Assembly: GCA_903820745.1 (NCBI GenBank)
Contig: CAIJIT010000167.1
Location: forward strand, 1 to 41,144
DNA: 41,144 bases
Reading direction: 5' to 3'
From: an uncultured Burkholderiales bacterium
GTDB taxonomy: Bacteria; Pseudomonadota; Gammaproteobacteria; Burkholderiales; Burkholderiaceae_C
This document shows, in pieces, positions 1 to 7,618 of this stretch. Below the pieces are notes generated by a model. That model did not search any database. It worked only from the letters and a program-made list of their open reading frames with translations, and was not told the DNA's origin. Made by a program: the position numbers and the translations under genes. How positions within the stretch are numbered: position 1 is the first letter of the stretch; each line of letters opens with the position of its first letter.

Positions 1-190
1 CACGCAAGGCGCAGATTTGCGCTGACCCTTGCAAGGCGACTTGCGGTGCCGATCGGACGCAGGCGACGATCGTCGGCGCCACGAGCTACGCCGCTCTTGA
101 TGCGCAGCCCGGGCCAAAACTGTGGGCCCAAGGTGGGAGCCGAGTGCGTGAATTGCGCATGCTCGGATCTGTGCGGGGGGTGCTCAGTAA

Positions 191-213
191 TGGGTATCCC
201 TACCGCGATCCCC
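191..213 (+). repeat. Left arm of 23-bp perfect inverted repeat
   Basis: The 23 bases starting TGGGTATCCC and ending GATCCCC are the exact reverse complement of 1816-1838. The two arms face each other across the Fic gene and its upstream region, a unit of about 1.65 kb. Just inside this arm is a 14-bp sequence repeated directly at 210-223 and 226-239. The pairing was checked base by base; the next base on either side does not pair. Confidence 0.85.
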
Positions 214-300
214 TCGGTCTGCTGACCCCTCGGTCTGCTCAAGCTAACCTGAATAATGCTGGATCAAGTCAGGCACGATCAACTGTTGGCGTCGACCGAA

Positions 301-371
301 AACTGCGCCATTTCTTTGCCGAAATTGGCGCGGTTCGGTAAACTGCGCCAATCGAATCTCGAACTGCGCCA
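301..371. promoter_or_regulatory. Repeated AACTGCGCCA motif upstream of the fic gene
   Basis: The decamer AACTGCGCCA occurs at 301-310, 341-350 and 362-371, the last ending 8 bases before the Fic start codon. An inverted, slightly diverged copy (ATTGGCGCGGTT, 324-335) makes 301-335 an imperfect inverted repeat. Such clustering looks like an operator. The Fic protein carries an apparent N-terminal DNA-binding domain and may bind its own promoter, but that is inference. Confidence 0.55.
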
Positions 372-379
372 ACCCCGTC

Positions 380-1741
380 ATGTCGTCCACCACTGATTTA
401 CTGAACAGTATTCAGGCATCCCAGAGCGGTTTGACGCTTGCTGAACTCTTGGCCGGGCACCCTGACATTGCCAGACGAACAGCACAGCGCCTGATCGCAA
501 AGTTGATCGAGAGCGGCCAAGTCAAAGCGCTGGGTGAAGGCAGAGCCCGACGCTATTTTTCTGTCGGCGCCCCATCTGGCACCACCACATTGGTCGCCAG
601 AGCCGATATTTTCCCCAGCTTTATTCCCCTGTCGGCTGACAGCCAGGACATCCTTGCTTACATTGACCAGCCGCCAGAAGCTCGCAAGCCCGTGGGCTAC
701 CAGCGCGACTTTCTGGATGCCTACCGCCCAAATGAGACTTGGTATTTGTCCGAGTCGCTACGCCGTCAATTGCACAAGATGGGCAGGACGGCTGACGTTG
801 ATGCGCCTGCGGGCACTTACAGTCGCGCCATCTTGAACCGCTTGCTGATCGACCTGTCATGGGCATCGAGCCACCTGGAAGGCAACACCTACTCCCGGCT
901 CGACACGCGCGAACTCATCGAGCACGGCAAGGCGGCACGTGGCAAGGCCGCTATCGAAACGCAGATGATTCTGAATCACCGGACGGCCATTGAGTTGCTG
1001 GTCGAAAACATCGACAGTGCCGAGTTCAACCGCTACACCTTGATGAACCTGCACAGCGCCCTTGCAGAAAATTTACTGCCCAATCCGGCCGATGAAGGGC
1101 GAATTCGTCGGCACGCCGTCGACATAGGAAAAAGCGTCTATCGCCCACTGTCGACATCACAGCAAATCGAAGACACTTTGGACGCACTTCTCAGCAAGGC
1201 CAATCAGATTCGAGATCCGTTCGAGCAGTCCTTCTTCATGATGGTGCACTTGCCTTACCTGCAGCCCTTTGCGGACATCAATAAACGAACATCCCGATTG
1301 GCCGCGAATTTGCCGCTGTTCCGGGCAAATTTGTGTCCGCTGACTTTTCTGGACGTACCGGAGCCGGCTTACAGTCGCGCCACACTCGGTGTGTACGAGA
1401 TGACCCGATTCGAACTGCTACGCGACCTTTACGTCTGGGCCTACGAACGCTCAACGCAGGAATATCAGGCCATCAAGCAAGACCTGGCGGAGCCCGATCC
1501 TCTTCGCTTGGCTTGGCGTGACTTCATCAAACAGACCATCCGTGAGGTCATCACCCAACCGGAGCTTGACCCACTTTCCTGCATTCAGAGATCCGTGGTG
1601 CAACATGTTCCTAAGCACGAGCAGTCCGACCTGCGAGCACTGCTCGTCGAAGAGCTCCGGCGCCTGCACGAGGGTGTCTTGGCTCGCTATAGTTTGCGAC
1701 CGTCAGAGTACGCGGCATGGAAGGCGTTGCATGGACATTGA
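380..1741 (+). CDS. Fic-family protein with N-terminal helix-turn-helix and non-canonical Fic motif
   Basis: This 453-residue protein begins with an apparent winged-helix/HTH segment (about residues 1-65). A Fic domain follows, with the inhibitory motif S-S-H-L-E-G-N at residues 163-169, matching [S/T]xxxE[G/N]. The Fic core is at about 290-306 and reads Q-P-F-A-D-I-N-K-R-T-S-R. Canonical Fic enzymes have HxFx(D/E)GNGRxxR and transfer AMP or a related group to a target hydroxyl. Here the catalytic His position is Gln295 and both glycines are changed, so ordinary AMPylation is doubtful. The PF, D, N and R positions remain. I recall similar sequences annotated as Fic, so this is probably a subfamily trait and not decay. 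The start codon lacks a good Shine-Dalgarno sequence. The gene lies between perfect inverted repeats and behind a repeated motif, suggesting a self-contained, self-regulated cassette. Confidence 0.85.
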   Translation: MSSTTDLLNSIQASQSGLTLAELLAGHPDIARRTAQRLIAKLIESGQVKALGEGRARRYFSVGAPSGTTTLVARADIFPSFIPLSADSQDILAYIDQPPEARKPVGYQRDFLDAYRPNETWYLSESLRRQLHKMGRTADVDAPAGTYSRAILNRLLIDLSWASSHLEGNTYSRLDTRELIEHGKAARGKAAIETQMILNHRTAIELLVENIDSAEFNRYTLMNLHSALAENLLPNPADEGRIRRHAVDIGKSVYRPLSTSQQIEDTLDALLSKANQIRDPFEQSFFMMVHLPYLQPFADINKRTSRLAANLPLFRANLCPLTFLDVPEPAYSRATLGVYEMTRFELLRDLYVWAYERSTQEYQAIKQDLAEPDPLRLAWRDFIKQTIREVITQPELDPLSCIQRSVVQHVPKHEQSDLRALLVEELRRLHEGVLARYSLRPSEYAAWKALHGH

Positions 1742-1808
1742 CGACCTCAGGTTCAAATCCGTGAATCACAATTGAACCCAGATTCAGGTGCGCCGCTCTC
1801 CATCGCCT

Positions 1809-1825
1809 CGCGATCGGGGATCGCG
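1809..1825. repeat. Short hairpin after the fic gene
   Basis: CGCGATC-GGG-GATCGCG forms a perfect 7-bp stem with a 3-base loop and overlaps the outer end of the right inverted-repeat arm. There is no T-run after it, so it is not a standard Rho-independent terminator. Confidence 0.5.
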
Positions 1826-1838
1826 GTAGGGATACCCA
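1816..1838 (-). repeat. Right arm of 23-bp perfect inverted repeat
   Basis: This is the exact reverse complement of 191-213. It continues into three direct copies of CCCAAGCG spaced 12 bases apart (starting at 1835, 1847 and 1859). The pair could mark the ends of a small mobile cassette carrying the Fic gene, or paired binding sites. Confidence 0.85.
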
Positions 1839-1893
1839 AGCGTGTCCCCAAGCGTGACCCCAAGCGCGGATTTACGACATCACACCTTGCAAG

Positions 1894-2232
1894 TTGACAA
1901 AAACCCGTAATAATTACGCCCTGGCGCAACCAATTCGGGTTCCATTGAATGATGCAAACATGTTGCGCATCATTCGGGATTTGGCCCAGAAGTCTGAAAA
2001 CGTGTTTATCGAGCCTCACGCCAAGAAGCGAATGAAGCAGCGCAACATCACACGCACTCAGGTTTACGCGTGTTTACTCAAGGGAGTGATCGATGAGCCT
2101 GCCCACGAAAACATTCGGGGCAATTGGAAATGCACCTTGCGCCACCATCATGCGGGCGAGTTGATTCGTGTGACAGCGGCTGTTGAAAAGGATGACAACG
2201 GTGATTGGATTGCGGTGGTGACCGTGTTTTGA
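1894..2232 (+). CDS. DUF4258-family putative toxin
   Basis: A small protein of up to 112 residues. The core at about residues 33-112 matches the DUF4258 pattern, with a segment rich in H, A, K and R (PHAKKRMKQRNI), then a beta-rich C-terminus ending AVVTVF. DUF4258 proteins are small and often sit beside a helix-turn-helix partner in toxin-antitoxin-like pairs; some are thought to have a RelE-like fold. The listed start is a TTG. An ATG at 1960 would give a 90-residue protein close to the usual family length and is equally plausible. The HTH gene starts 13 bases downstream, so the two are almost certainly co-transcribed. Confidence 0.7.
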   Translation: MTKTRNNYALAQPIRVPLNDANMLRIIRDLAQKSENVFIEPHAKKRMKQRNITRTQVYACLLKGVIDEPAHENIRGNWKCTLRHHHAGELIRVTAAVEKDDNGDWIAVVTVF

Positions 2233-2245
2233 CCAAGGATTAACC

Positions 2246-2677
2246 ATGTACCACTACACAGAATCAGGACTGCAAAACGTCTATTTGAGCAACGGCTTCA
2301 AAACCCGCAAAACGGCGGGCGGCGATGCTGTGGCCATCGTGGACGCTGGCGGACTGCATCAAGCCATTGGCCGCCATGTTGCAAGCAAAAGTCACATGAC
2401 CGGTGCAGAGTTCCGGTTTTTGCGCAAAGAACTCGACTTTTCTCAAACTCGTTTTGGCGCGTTGCTGGACGTGTCTGAAGAGGCCGTGTCGCTCTGGGAG
2501 CGGCGTGGCCGCATACCTAAAAGTGCCTGCCGCTGGATGCAAGCACTTTATCTGGAGTCGGTGAACGGCAACGTGCGGGTGAAGGACTTGATTGAGCAAC
2601 TAGCCAATCTTGACCGCGAGCAACACGAAAAAATGGTGTTTGAAGACACCGAAGCCGGATGGCGCGAGGCGGCTTGA
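2246..2677 (+). CDS. HTH (MqsA/YgiT-like) antitoxin-type regulator
   Basis: A 143-residue protein with an AAGGA Shine-Dalgarno sequence before the ATG. The N-terminal half (YHYTESGLQNVYL region) is typical of regulators paired with DUF4258 proteins. Residues about 52-105 form an XRE/MqsA-type helix-turn-helix containing LRKELDFSQTRFGALLDVS and a following VSLWERRG. It probably binds and neutralises the upstream DUF4258 protein and represses the pair. The C-terminus is acidic. The partner assignment comes from gene order and family habit, not from direct evidence. Confidence 0.75.
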   Translation: MYHYTESGLQNVYLSNGFKTRKTAGGDAVAIVDAGGLHQAIGRHVASKSHMTGAEFRFLRKELDFSQTRFGALLDVSEEAVSLWERRGRIPKSACRWMQALYLESVNGNVRVKDLIEQLANLDREQHEKMVFEDTEAGWREAA

Positions 2678-2678
2678 T

Positions 2679-3008
2679 TTATCCAGCCCGGCGCAGGCTG
2701 ACGGTGTCAATGCGCATGGCCACCGGCTTGCTCAGAATGTTCAGCAAAATCATCGAACGGCTTTCGACATCGGTGTTTTGGCAGATGGCTTCAAGCCCGG
2801 CAAACGGACCGTCGGTAACGGTGACGTTGTCGCCTTTCGAAAACAAAGGCTCTGCAGGTCTATCTTGTTCACGTGAGCGGATTAGTTCAATCAGTTGTCC
2901 GTCCACCTTGGCGGGTTGACCACCAAACCGAACCAACTGGTTCACGCCCAGGGTAGAGCGAATCGGGGACCAGTTTTGACCGGAGCCAGTGGTATCGAGC
3001 CGGATGAA
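2679..3008 (-). pseudogene. 5'-truncated NusG/RfaH-like antitermination protein
   Basis: The minus strand encodes the end of a NusG-type N-terminal domain (FIRLDTTG, NWSPIRSTLGV, LVRFGG), followed by a KOW-domain C-terminus (FSKGDNVTVTDGPFAGLEAI). Family members are about 160-180 residues. Here similarity stops at about 3008, where the sequence changes into IS debris, so roughly the first third is missing. A GTG at 2945 could still give an 88-residue KOW protein. RfaH-like proteins promote transcription through long operons and are often carried by mobile elements, so the intact version may once have served a long operon. Confidence 0.75.
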
Positions 3009-3124
3009 TGGTCGGCGTCAACTACCTTGGCCGGCGACCGATTGATTCCCGCATTCGGCCCGGTGGGCCATCCATGCGGGCTACTTTTGGTCAGGTTTCG
3101 GTCGGTGCCAACACCGTGCTTACG

Positions 3125-3602
3125 TCAAGCGATCACCACGATAGTCCGCCCAGTGGTGCGAAAGCGAGAAGGCTTGCGCACCCTGGGGCGGTGCCGTTCA
3201 TGCAGGGTTTGTTTGCGTTAGTGACGACGCGCTTGTGGTGCTCGCAGAACTGCGTGTAAGCCCACGTTCTTTGTTCAGGAGGGCCGCCCGGTACTCCTGC
3301 CAGTGCAGGGCCAGGGTGACGCCCTTGCTTTGCATCTCGATGTGAACGAGGCCGAAAGGCGGCTCGTCCACCTTCGAGGCGGGTACATCATGCCCGAGGA
3401 GCCGCCGCTCGAGCGAGGCCTCGTCCATGTCAGCGACGGCACATCAATCCAGTTGGGCCGCCCCGGCCAAGCTGAGGTATTTGGCGACCGCGCCCTTGGC
3501 GATGTCCAGACTGAACGCGATGGCCTAGTGAAATAGGCCGCCGGCGTACTTGAGCCGAAGAATGTCTTTGATCATGCGTATGTCCATTCGAGGCTGAGGC
3601 AT
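3125..3602 (-). pseudogene. IS21-family istA transposase remnant
   Basis: From an ATG at 3602 the minus strand reads like the start of IS21 IstA: MIKDILRLKYAGGL, AIAFSLDIAKGAVAKYL and LAGAAQLD. It carries an in-frame TAG after GGLFH and a TGA after AAQLD. Similarity continues with HWQEYRA, then shifts frame to WAYTQFCEHHKR and again to a segment ending GRTIVVI. With at least two stops and two frameshifts it cannot be functional. No istB partner follows. The 3' part (about 3010-3125) is unrecognised and borders the broken NusG-like gene. Confidence 0.75.
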
Positions 3603-3744
3603 CAACTCTCCGATCCCAATGGACGGAAGCCTATGGCCTCAGCGGTGGTTCATACGCAACACCAGCAACGATCTCTTGACAGATCGAATCATCGATCAAA
3701 CGGTCTTCAAGAATGACCTGGTCACGACCACACGGCGAAAAAAC

Positions 3745-4020
3745 TCACCGCGACTCTTTGACCATGCGCAGTACATCCTCATCTGTCAGCTTGCTAGCGG
3801 CGGGCAACGCGTTGATTGCTGCATGCCGACTCCACGCATCGAAATCCGCCACCGCACTGCTGCGTTTGCTTCGAGCATTGGTCAGCTCTGCCATGTCTTG
3901 CGGCGAAACAATGAACGCGGCCGTGCGCCCATGCCGGGTGATGGTGACCGGCTCACGCTGCACAGTGTCGAGCAGTTGGCCAAAACGGTTTTGGGCCTCA
4001 ACAGAAGTAACCGTGATCAT
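3745..4020 (-). CDS. Phd/YefM-family antitoxin, apparently orphan
   Basis: A 91-residue protein with the standard N-terminus of type II Phd/YefM antitoxins: VTSVEAQNRFGQLLDTV, then PVTITRHGRTAAFIVSP. These proteins bind a toxin through the C-terminus and repress their own operon through the N-terminus. The ATG follows an AAGGAG sequence by 8 bases. The upstream region holds CTGTACAG (4048-4055) next to a TATACT hexamer, suitable for autoregulation. Normally a toxin gene would start at or just after the stop codon. Here only short frames follow before the istA remnant begins, so the toxin seems to have been lost. Confidence 0.8.
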   Translation of the reverse strand: MITVTSVEAQNRFGQLLDTVQREPVTITRHGRTAAFIVSPQDMAELTNARSKRSSAVADFDAWSRHAAINALPAASKLTDEDVLRMVKESR

Positions 4021-4332
4021 GGGCAGCGCTCCTTAAAACTAGCTAACCTGTACAGTATAGAAAAATCCAATCCAATTTTTCGTACAACGATCCACTCGGC
4101 ATCAAGTTGACGACCCGCCTGGGAAGCACCGCGACTGGTATTGGGGCTGTTTTCAACGAGCGGGATGACTGGCCGAAATCGGGAGCGGGGGCTTCGCATG
4201 CGCAACAGCGGTTCGGCATCGATGACGACTCGTGGTGAATAATGGATTTCGGAGTGAAATGTCTTGGTCAGTGAATCATCAATACCGCAGGGAACGATAC
4301 AGGCTTATCGGGAAACAGAATTCCGGGTTTTT
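4021..4332. other. Intergenic stretch without a recognised gene
   Basis: Apart from the antitoxin promoter and the CTGTACAG palindrome near 4048-4055, I see no gene or clear structure in this stretch. Confidence 0.5.
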
Positions 4333-4554
4333 TCAGCCCAGCGGCGGAGCACCGCCTTGCCACACCCCTTGACGGCGCGAGGCTGCACGTTTTTCTCGGC
4401 CACGCTCCCCCGCTATCTCTCGCGCGAACAGTGCAAATGAAGTTAGCAGGTTCAGCGTCAAGCGTCCCAGCGGGCCTGAGGTGTCAATCGACTGCGTCGC
4501 CGATACCTCATCCGCCAATTGGGACGACCCGAGATTCGCAGCCTTAGTGGTCTT
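4333..4554 (-). pseudogene. Serine recombinase (resolvase) fragment
   Basis: The minus strand encodes about 60-70 residues matching the end of the catalytic domain of serine recombinases: SIDTSGPLGRLTLNLLTSFA, then FAREIAGERGREK and a final GGAPPLG. Family members normally have F or Y variants of the same pattern followed by a large C-terminal domain. Both the catalytic-serine N-terminus and the C-terminal domain are absent. It is a relic of an integrase or resolvase. Confidence 0.75.
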
Positions 4555-4577
4555 ATGAAAGATGGGTTCGCGGAACG

Positions 4578-4800
4578 CTTACGGAACGCGAGCGCTTTGC
4601 GCAGCTGATCGGCCACGCGCTAAAGACCGCAGGCAGCCAGCACAACTTGCTGGCCGACACCGGCATGGAAGTCCTGCGCCAGGCCTCCAAGGGACTGCTC
4701 CGTCAGGCCGGGCGAGTCCTGAACACGGTCATGCGCCTGGCCATGCCCAAGGGCTTGAACCACCTGCCCGACGAGATCTTGCCGGTAGCCCGAGTCGGCA
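4578..4800 (+). pseudogene. Fragment of a transposition-associated AAA ATPase (ExeA/TniB-like)
   Basis: In the plus-strand frame ending near 4800 I read LTERERFAQLIGHALKTAG, then LADTGMEVLRQASKGL, RQAGRVLNTVMRLAM and GLNHLPDEIL. This is the C-terminal part of ATPases that partner transposases (ExeA-like, IstB/TniB type). The Walker motifs and the upstream half are missing, and the reading frame decays after DEIL. Confidence 0.6.
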
Positions 4801-4813
4801 AAGACAGAGCCGT

Positions 4814-4890
4814 GTCCTCAAGCGATTTGACTACCCCCAACTGGCCAAAGCCGAGCGCGGCGTGGTGCTGGCCTATGTTCGATTTTCAGT
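4814..4890 (+). pseudogene. Possible N-terminal fragment of another transposase
   Basis: The plus strand encodes LKRFDYPQLAKAERGVVLAY. This resembles the N-terminus of some IS integrase/transposase proteins (FDYPQLPRAERGVVL-type). It is only about 25 codons long and runs into the 3' end of the lyase gene on the other strand. Confidence 0.35.
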
Positions 4891-6790
4891 CTTCGCCGAT
4901 CACGTACTGACGCTCATCGGCGACCCGCCGAAGCTGGTCCACCGTGTTCCCCGTCAGCTCAGCGATAAACGAGAGCGGGACCTGCATGCCGTTGTCTTCT
5001 GCAGACTTCCGGATGCGCAGCGCGTTCAGCGGCGAGGTCTGGAAGTGCCGGCGGATCTCCGGGCCGATCTGATCAAGCCCGCGCGAGTACATGTCTCCTG
5101 ACTTGAGGCGCAACCAAGCTTGCGAATATTCGGTTCCATCGCAATCCGCCACCACGTTGACGACGGCGGGCTTGCCGGACTCAAGGGCACGCTTCATTGC
5201 GGGCTGAAGGTCCTCGGCGCGTTCCACGTACTCGCCATGGGCTCCCAGCGCTTGGAAAGCTTGGTCCCAGCGGTTGTTCCTTCCCACCGACCAGTCAATG
5301 TTCGGGTGGATGTCATCGCCCTGGAGAGAATTGCCCCCCCAGGAACTGTTATTCAAAACGACCACGATGCACGGCAGCTTATTGTGGATCATGGTCTCGA
5401 TGTCAGGGCCCGAGATCCCGATCCCCCCATCGCCGACCAGTGTGACGACCTGCTTGCCCGGGCGCGCCACAGCGGCTCCGATCGACATGCCGACGCCTTG
5501 GCCGAGGGCGACACGCGGCCCGGCATCCAGGATCTGGCCGGCAAACCTCGCACGCAGCGCGTCGGTCAAATACAGGGAACCTGAATAGGAGTCGTAGATC
5601 ACGGATGCGTCCTGGTCCACGACGTTTGCGAGGATGTCCGTGAGTTCGTACGTGTGAATGGGCTGCGCATTTCGATACTTCTCGAGCAGCTTGGCTCGCT
5701 TCGCGATCGATTGTTCCTTCACCGAACGCAACTTCTGCATCCATTCGGTGCGGTCCGCCGGTTTGCCCGGTACCTTCTGGCACAGGGTGAGCAACTGCTC
5801 GAGGACAAGCCTGCTCGAGCCAACGACCATCTCCTTGGTGGGGAGGGCGTACCACAGCTCACTGCCCGTCTCATTGATCTGGACGTAGGTGACTTTGCCA
5901 CGCGGCCAGTCAGGCGCTTCGAACCATGATTCCAGTTCGCCAGCGCGCATGCCGACGAGAAGTACCAAGTCTGCATCTGCAAGGATGTGACCGCGCGCCG
6001 AGGCTGGCAGACCCAGCGGATGGTCCTCCGAGACTGCTCCCCGAGCGGTCCGCCGAGTATTCACGGGGATGTTCAGTTCGGTCGCTAGCGCAAGCAGAGC
6101 GTCGCTACCGCGCGTCCAGTAGACGCCGTCGCCGGCAACGATCAATGGTCGCTTGGAGGCAGTCAAGAGTTCGGCGATTCTGATCAGCGCTGCGGGGTCA
6201 CCTGCGCTTTCGGGCATCCTGGGTTGACCTTGCGCAGCGAGGTACTTGCGCTGGGGCTGAGGACCAAAGCGCCACTGGTTGTTCAGCGGGATTTCGAGGC
6301 ATACAGGCCCCGGGGGATATGCACAGGTGTCACGCAATGCCTTCTGCGTCCAGTAGGAGTTCATCTCCCAGTCTGTTAAGCGCTTCGTCCACTTCGTGAC
6401 CGTCTTGAAGCATTCCGCCGCATAGCCTTCCTGGAGAACTTCCAGTCCGTCACCGGCAGTTCCGTGCTGGCCGACCAGGAGGAGCATGGGGCTGAGGGCG
6501 CCGATGCCCTGCGACAGCGGCGCCAAGTAGTTCGACATGCCGCCGGACGAAGACGCATAACAGACGCCTGTCTTCTGGGTTATTCGTCCGTACGCATCGG
6601 CGGCGAAGCCTGCGGATTGCTCGTGCCTGAAGTGAATATTGTTCACTCCGAGGCGGCAAGCTTCTTCGAGTACATTGTTGATGTACCCGTGAATGCCGAA
6701 CATATGCGTGACGCCGTTCTCGAGCAGCGTGCGCGCAACCGCAGTACCCCCTGTAAGCCTCACACCCGAATCACTTTGCATGTCTTCCAT
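4886..6790 (-). CDS. ThDP-dependent lyase/decarboxylase-like enzyme
   Basis: A 634-residue thiamine-diphosphate enzyme of the acetolactate synthase/2-hydroxyacyl-CoA lyase superfamily. The N-terminal PYR domain carries the conserved glutamate in HEQSAGFAADAYGR (about residues 56-69). The C-terminal PP domain has GDG about 27 residues before NN (LVGDGGIGISG through VVLNNSSWGG), the ThDP/Mg binding motif. The ETM...LP...NN arrangement is closer to oxalyl-CoA decarboxylase and 2-hydroxyacyl-CoA lyases than to ALS. About 80 residues follow the PP domain, an extension absent from many relatives. The ATG has a GAGG sequence 7 bases upstream. The gene diverges from a TetR regulator and shares an operator type with the acyl-CoA ligase operon. 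Cleavage of a CoA-activated 2-hydroxy acid is my inference; the substrate is unknown. Confidence 0.85.
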   Translation of the reverse strand: MEDMQSDSGVRLTGGTAVARTLLENGVTHMFGIHGYINNVLEEACRLGVNNIHFRHEQSAGFAADAYGRITQKTGVCYASSSGGMSNYLAPLSQGIGALSPMLLLVGQHGTAGDGLEVLQEGYAAECFKTVTKWTKRLTDWEMNSYWTQKALRDTCAYPPGPVCLEIPLNNQWRFGPQPQRKYLAAQGQPRMPESAGDPAALIRIAELLTASKRPLIVAGDGVYWTRGSDALLALATELNIPVNTRRTARGAVSEDHPLGLPASARGHILADADLVLLVGMRAGELESWFEAPDWPRGKVTYVQINETGSELWYALPTKEMVVGSSRLVLEQLLTLCQKVPGKPADRTEWMQKLRSVKEQSIAKRAKLLEKYRNAQPIHTYELTDILANVVDQDASVIYDSYSGSLYLTDALRARFAGQILDAGPRVALGQGVGMSIGAAVARPGKQVVTLVGDGGIGISGPDIETMIHNKLPCIVVVLNNSSWGGNSLQGDDIHPNIDWSVGRNNRWDQAFQALGAHGEYVERAEDLQPAMKRALESGKPAVVNVVADCDGTEYSQAWLRLKSGDMYSRGLDQIGPEIRRHFQTSPLNALRIRKSAEDNGMQVPLSFIAELTGNTVDQLRRVADERQYVIGED

Positions 6791-6834
6791 CTTTCGTCCT
6801 CACGAAAAAGTTGCGCAACTCGCCACACGCACAA

Positions 6835-6850
6835 CATAACATTAGTTATG
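6835..6850. promoter_or_regulatory. TetR operator, copy 1 (CATAACATTAGTTATG)
   Basis: A perfect 6-bp inverted repeat, CATAAC-ATTA-GTTATG, in the divergent region between the lyase and tetR. It lies just downstream of the predicted lyase -10 element and 45 bases upstream of the lyase ATG. The same arms and spacer length recur at 14544-14559 before the acyl-CoA ligase. A bound repressor here would block the lyase promoter. Confidence 0.75.
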
Positions 6851-6851
6851 C

Positions 6852-6880
6852 AGATTAAAGCGTCTTTCTTCCTAAGTCAA
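6852..6880 (-). promoter_or_regulatory. Candidate sigma-70 promoter of the ThDP enzyme gene
   Basis: Reading the minus strand, TTGACT (6880-6875) is followed 17 bases later by TAATCT (6857-6852). The -35 is good and the -10 is weak. The operator palindrome starts two bases after the -10, a typical repressible layout. Confidence 0.5.
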
Positions 6881-6958
6881 GTAAAAAACTAGGATTTTTG
6901 TGAACAAGCGTTATGATCGTTCTACAAGACCCGATTTGCTGGGCTGCACAACAGAACC

Positions 6959-7618
6959 ATGACCGAACAAGATCTTCGTGAAGTCCTCCTTAGAGCCACT
7001 GCGCGTCTGTTCGAACGGAGGGGCTACGCTGCAGTCACCCTTCGGATGATCGCGGCCGAGGCGGGCGTGACTACGGGCAGCCTTTATTACTACTTTAAAG
7101 ACAAGGAAGAGGTTGTCCGCGTCATTCTCGAGACCGGCCATCGTCGGGTGTACGAGGAGGTACTTCGCGCAATCACCGATCTGGGCGAGTCTGCGACATG
7201 GGCAGAGAAAGTTCGTGCCGGTGTTCACGCGCACGTCGCCACGCTGTTCGAGCGTGGTAGCTTCTCTGCAGCCAACATCCGGATCTACTCCCACGTACCC
7301 GAACACCTTCGCGAAGAGGCGAAACCTGCCCGCAGAGCCTATGAACGGTTCTGGATCGACCTTCTCGCGAGTGGCGATTCACCTTTGGATGTGCCTGCCC
7401 GCCATATGGCCATGTTTCTGTTTGGTGCCGCTAACTGGACTTTCGAATGGCATCGTGAAGGGCGAGAGACGTTGGACGAGATCGCTAGCGATTTGGCAAG
7501 GCTGTTCATCGGCCCGGAGCCGCAGAACACCAAGGCCTTCGAGGCAACGTCGCCGACGCGAACGAAGATTACGGCCAGGCCGCAAAATCAGCCTAGCCAG
7601 CGCTTACGCCTGCGGTAG
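6959..7618 (+). CDS. TetR-family transcriptional regulator
   Basis: A 219-residue regulator. Residues about 6-55 form the TetR DNA-binding domain (ATARLFERRGYAAVTLRMIA, GVTTGSLYYYFKDKEEV). The rest is a helical ligand-binding domain of TetR_C type. It is transcribed away from the ThDP enzyme gene and toward livF, with which its 3' end overlaps tail-to-tail by 31 bases. Its position and the two identical-type palindromes point to it as the repressor of both the lyase and the ligase/transporter operon, released by the substrate or its CoA ester. A half-site GTTATG at 6911-6916 might add autoregulation. Confidence 0.9.
   Translation: MTEQDLREVLLRATARLFERRGYAAVTLRMIAAEAGVTTGSLYYYFKDKEEVVRVILETGHRRVYEEVLRAITDLGESATWAEKVRAGVHAHVATLFERGSFSAANIRIYSHVPEHLREEAKPARRAYERFWIDLLASGDSPLDVPARHMAMFLFGAANWTFEWHREGRETLDEIASDLARLFIGPEPQNTKAFEATSPTRTKITARPQNQPSQRLRLR

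Larger units (their letters stand above)
1..379. other. Leader region without a recognised gene
   Basis: No gene is recognised here. A plus-strand frame stays open from about position 3 to 341, but its product resembles nothing I know, it has no convincing ribosome binding site, and the inverted repeat and Fic operator repeats described below run through it. It could be the tail of a gene that starts before the window. Two direct copies of CCCCTCGGTCTGCT lie at 210-223 and 226-239. Confidence 0.4.

Noticed and set aside
1835-1869. CRISPR-like array in the 12-bp period repeats after the fic gene
   Set aside because: Units are only 12 bp with no unique spacers; this is a short tandem repeat.
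6911-6916. GTTATG before tetR as a third operator
   Set aside because: Only one half-site is present; the matching CATAAC arm at the right distance is missing.
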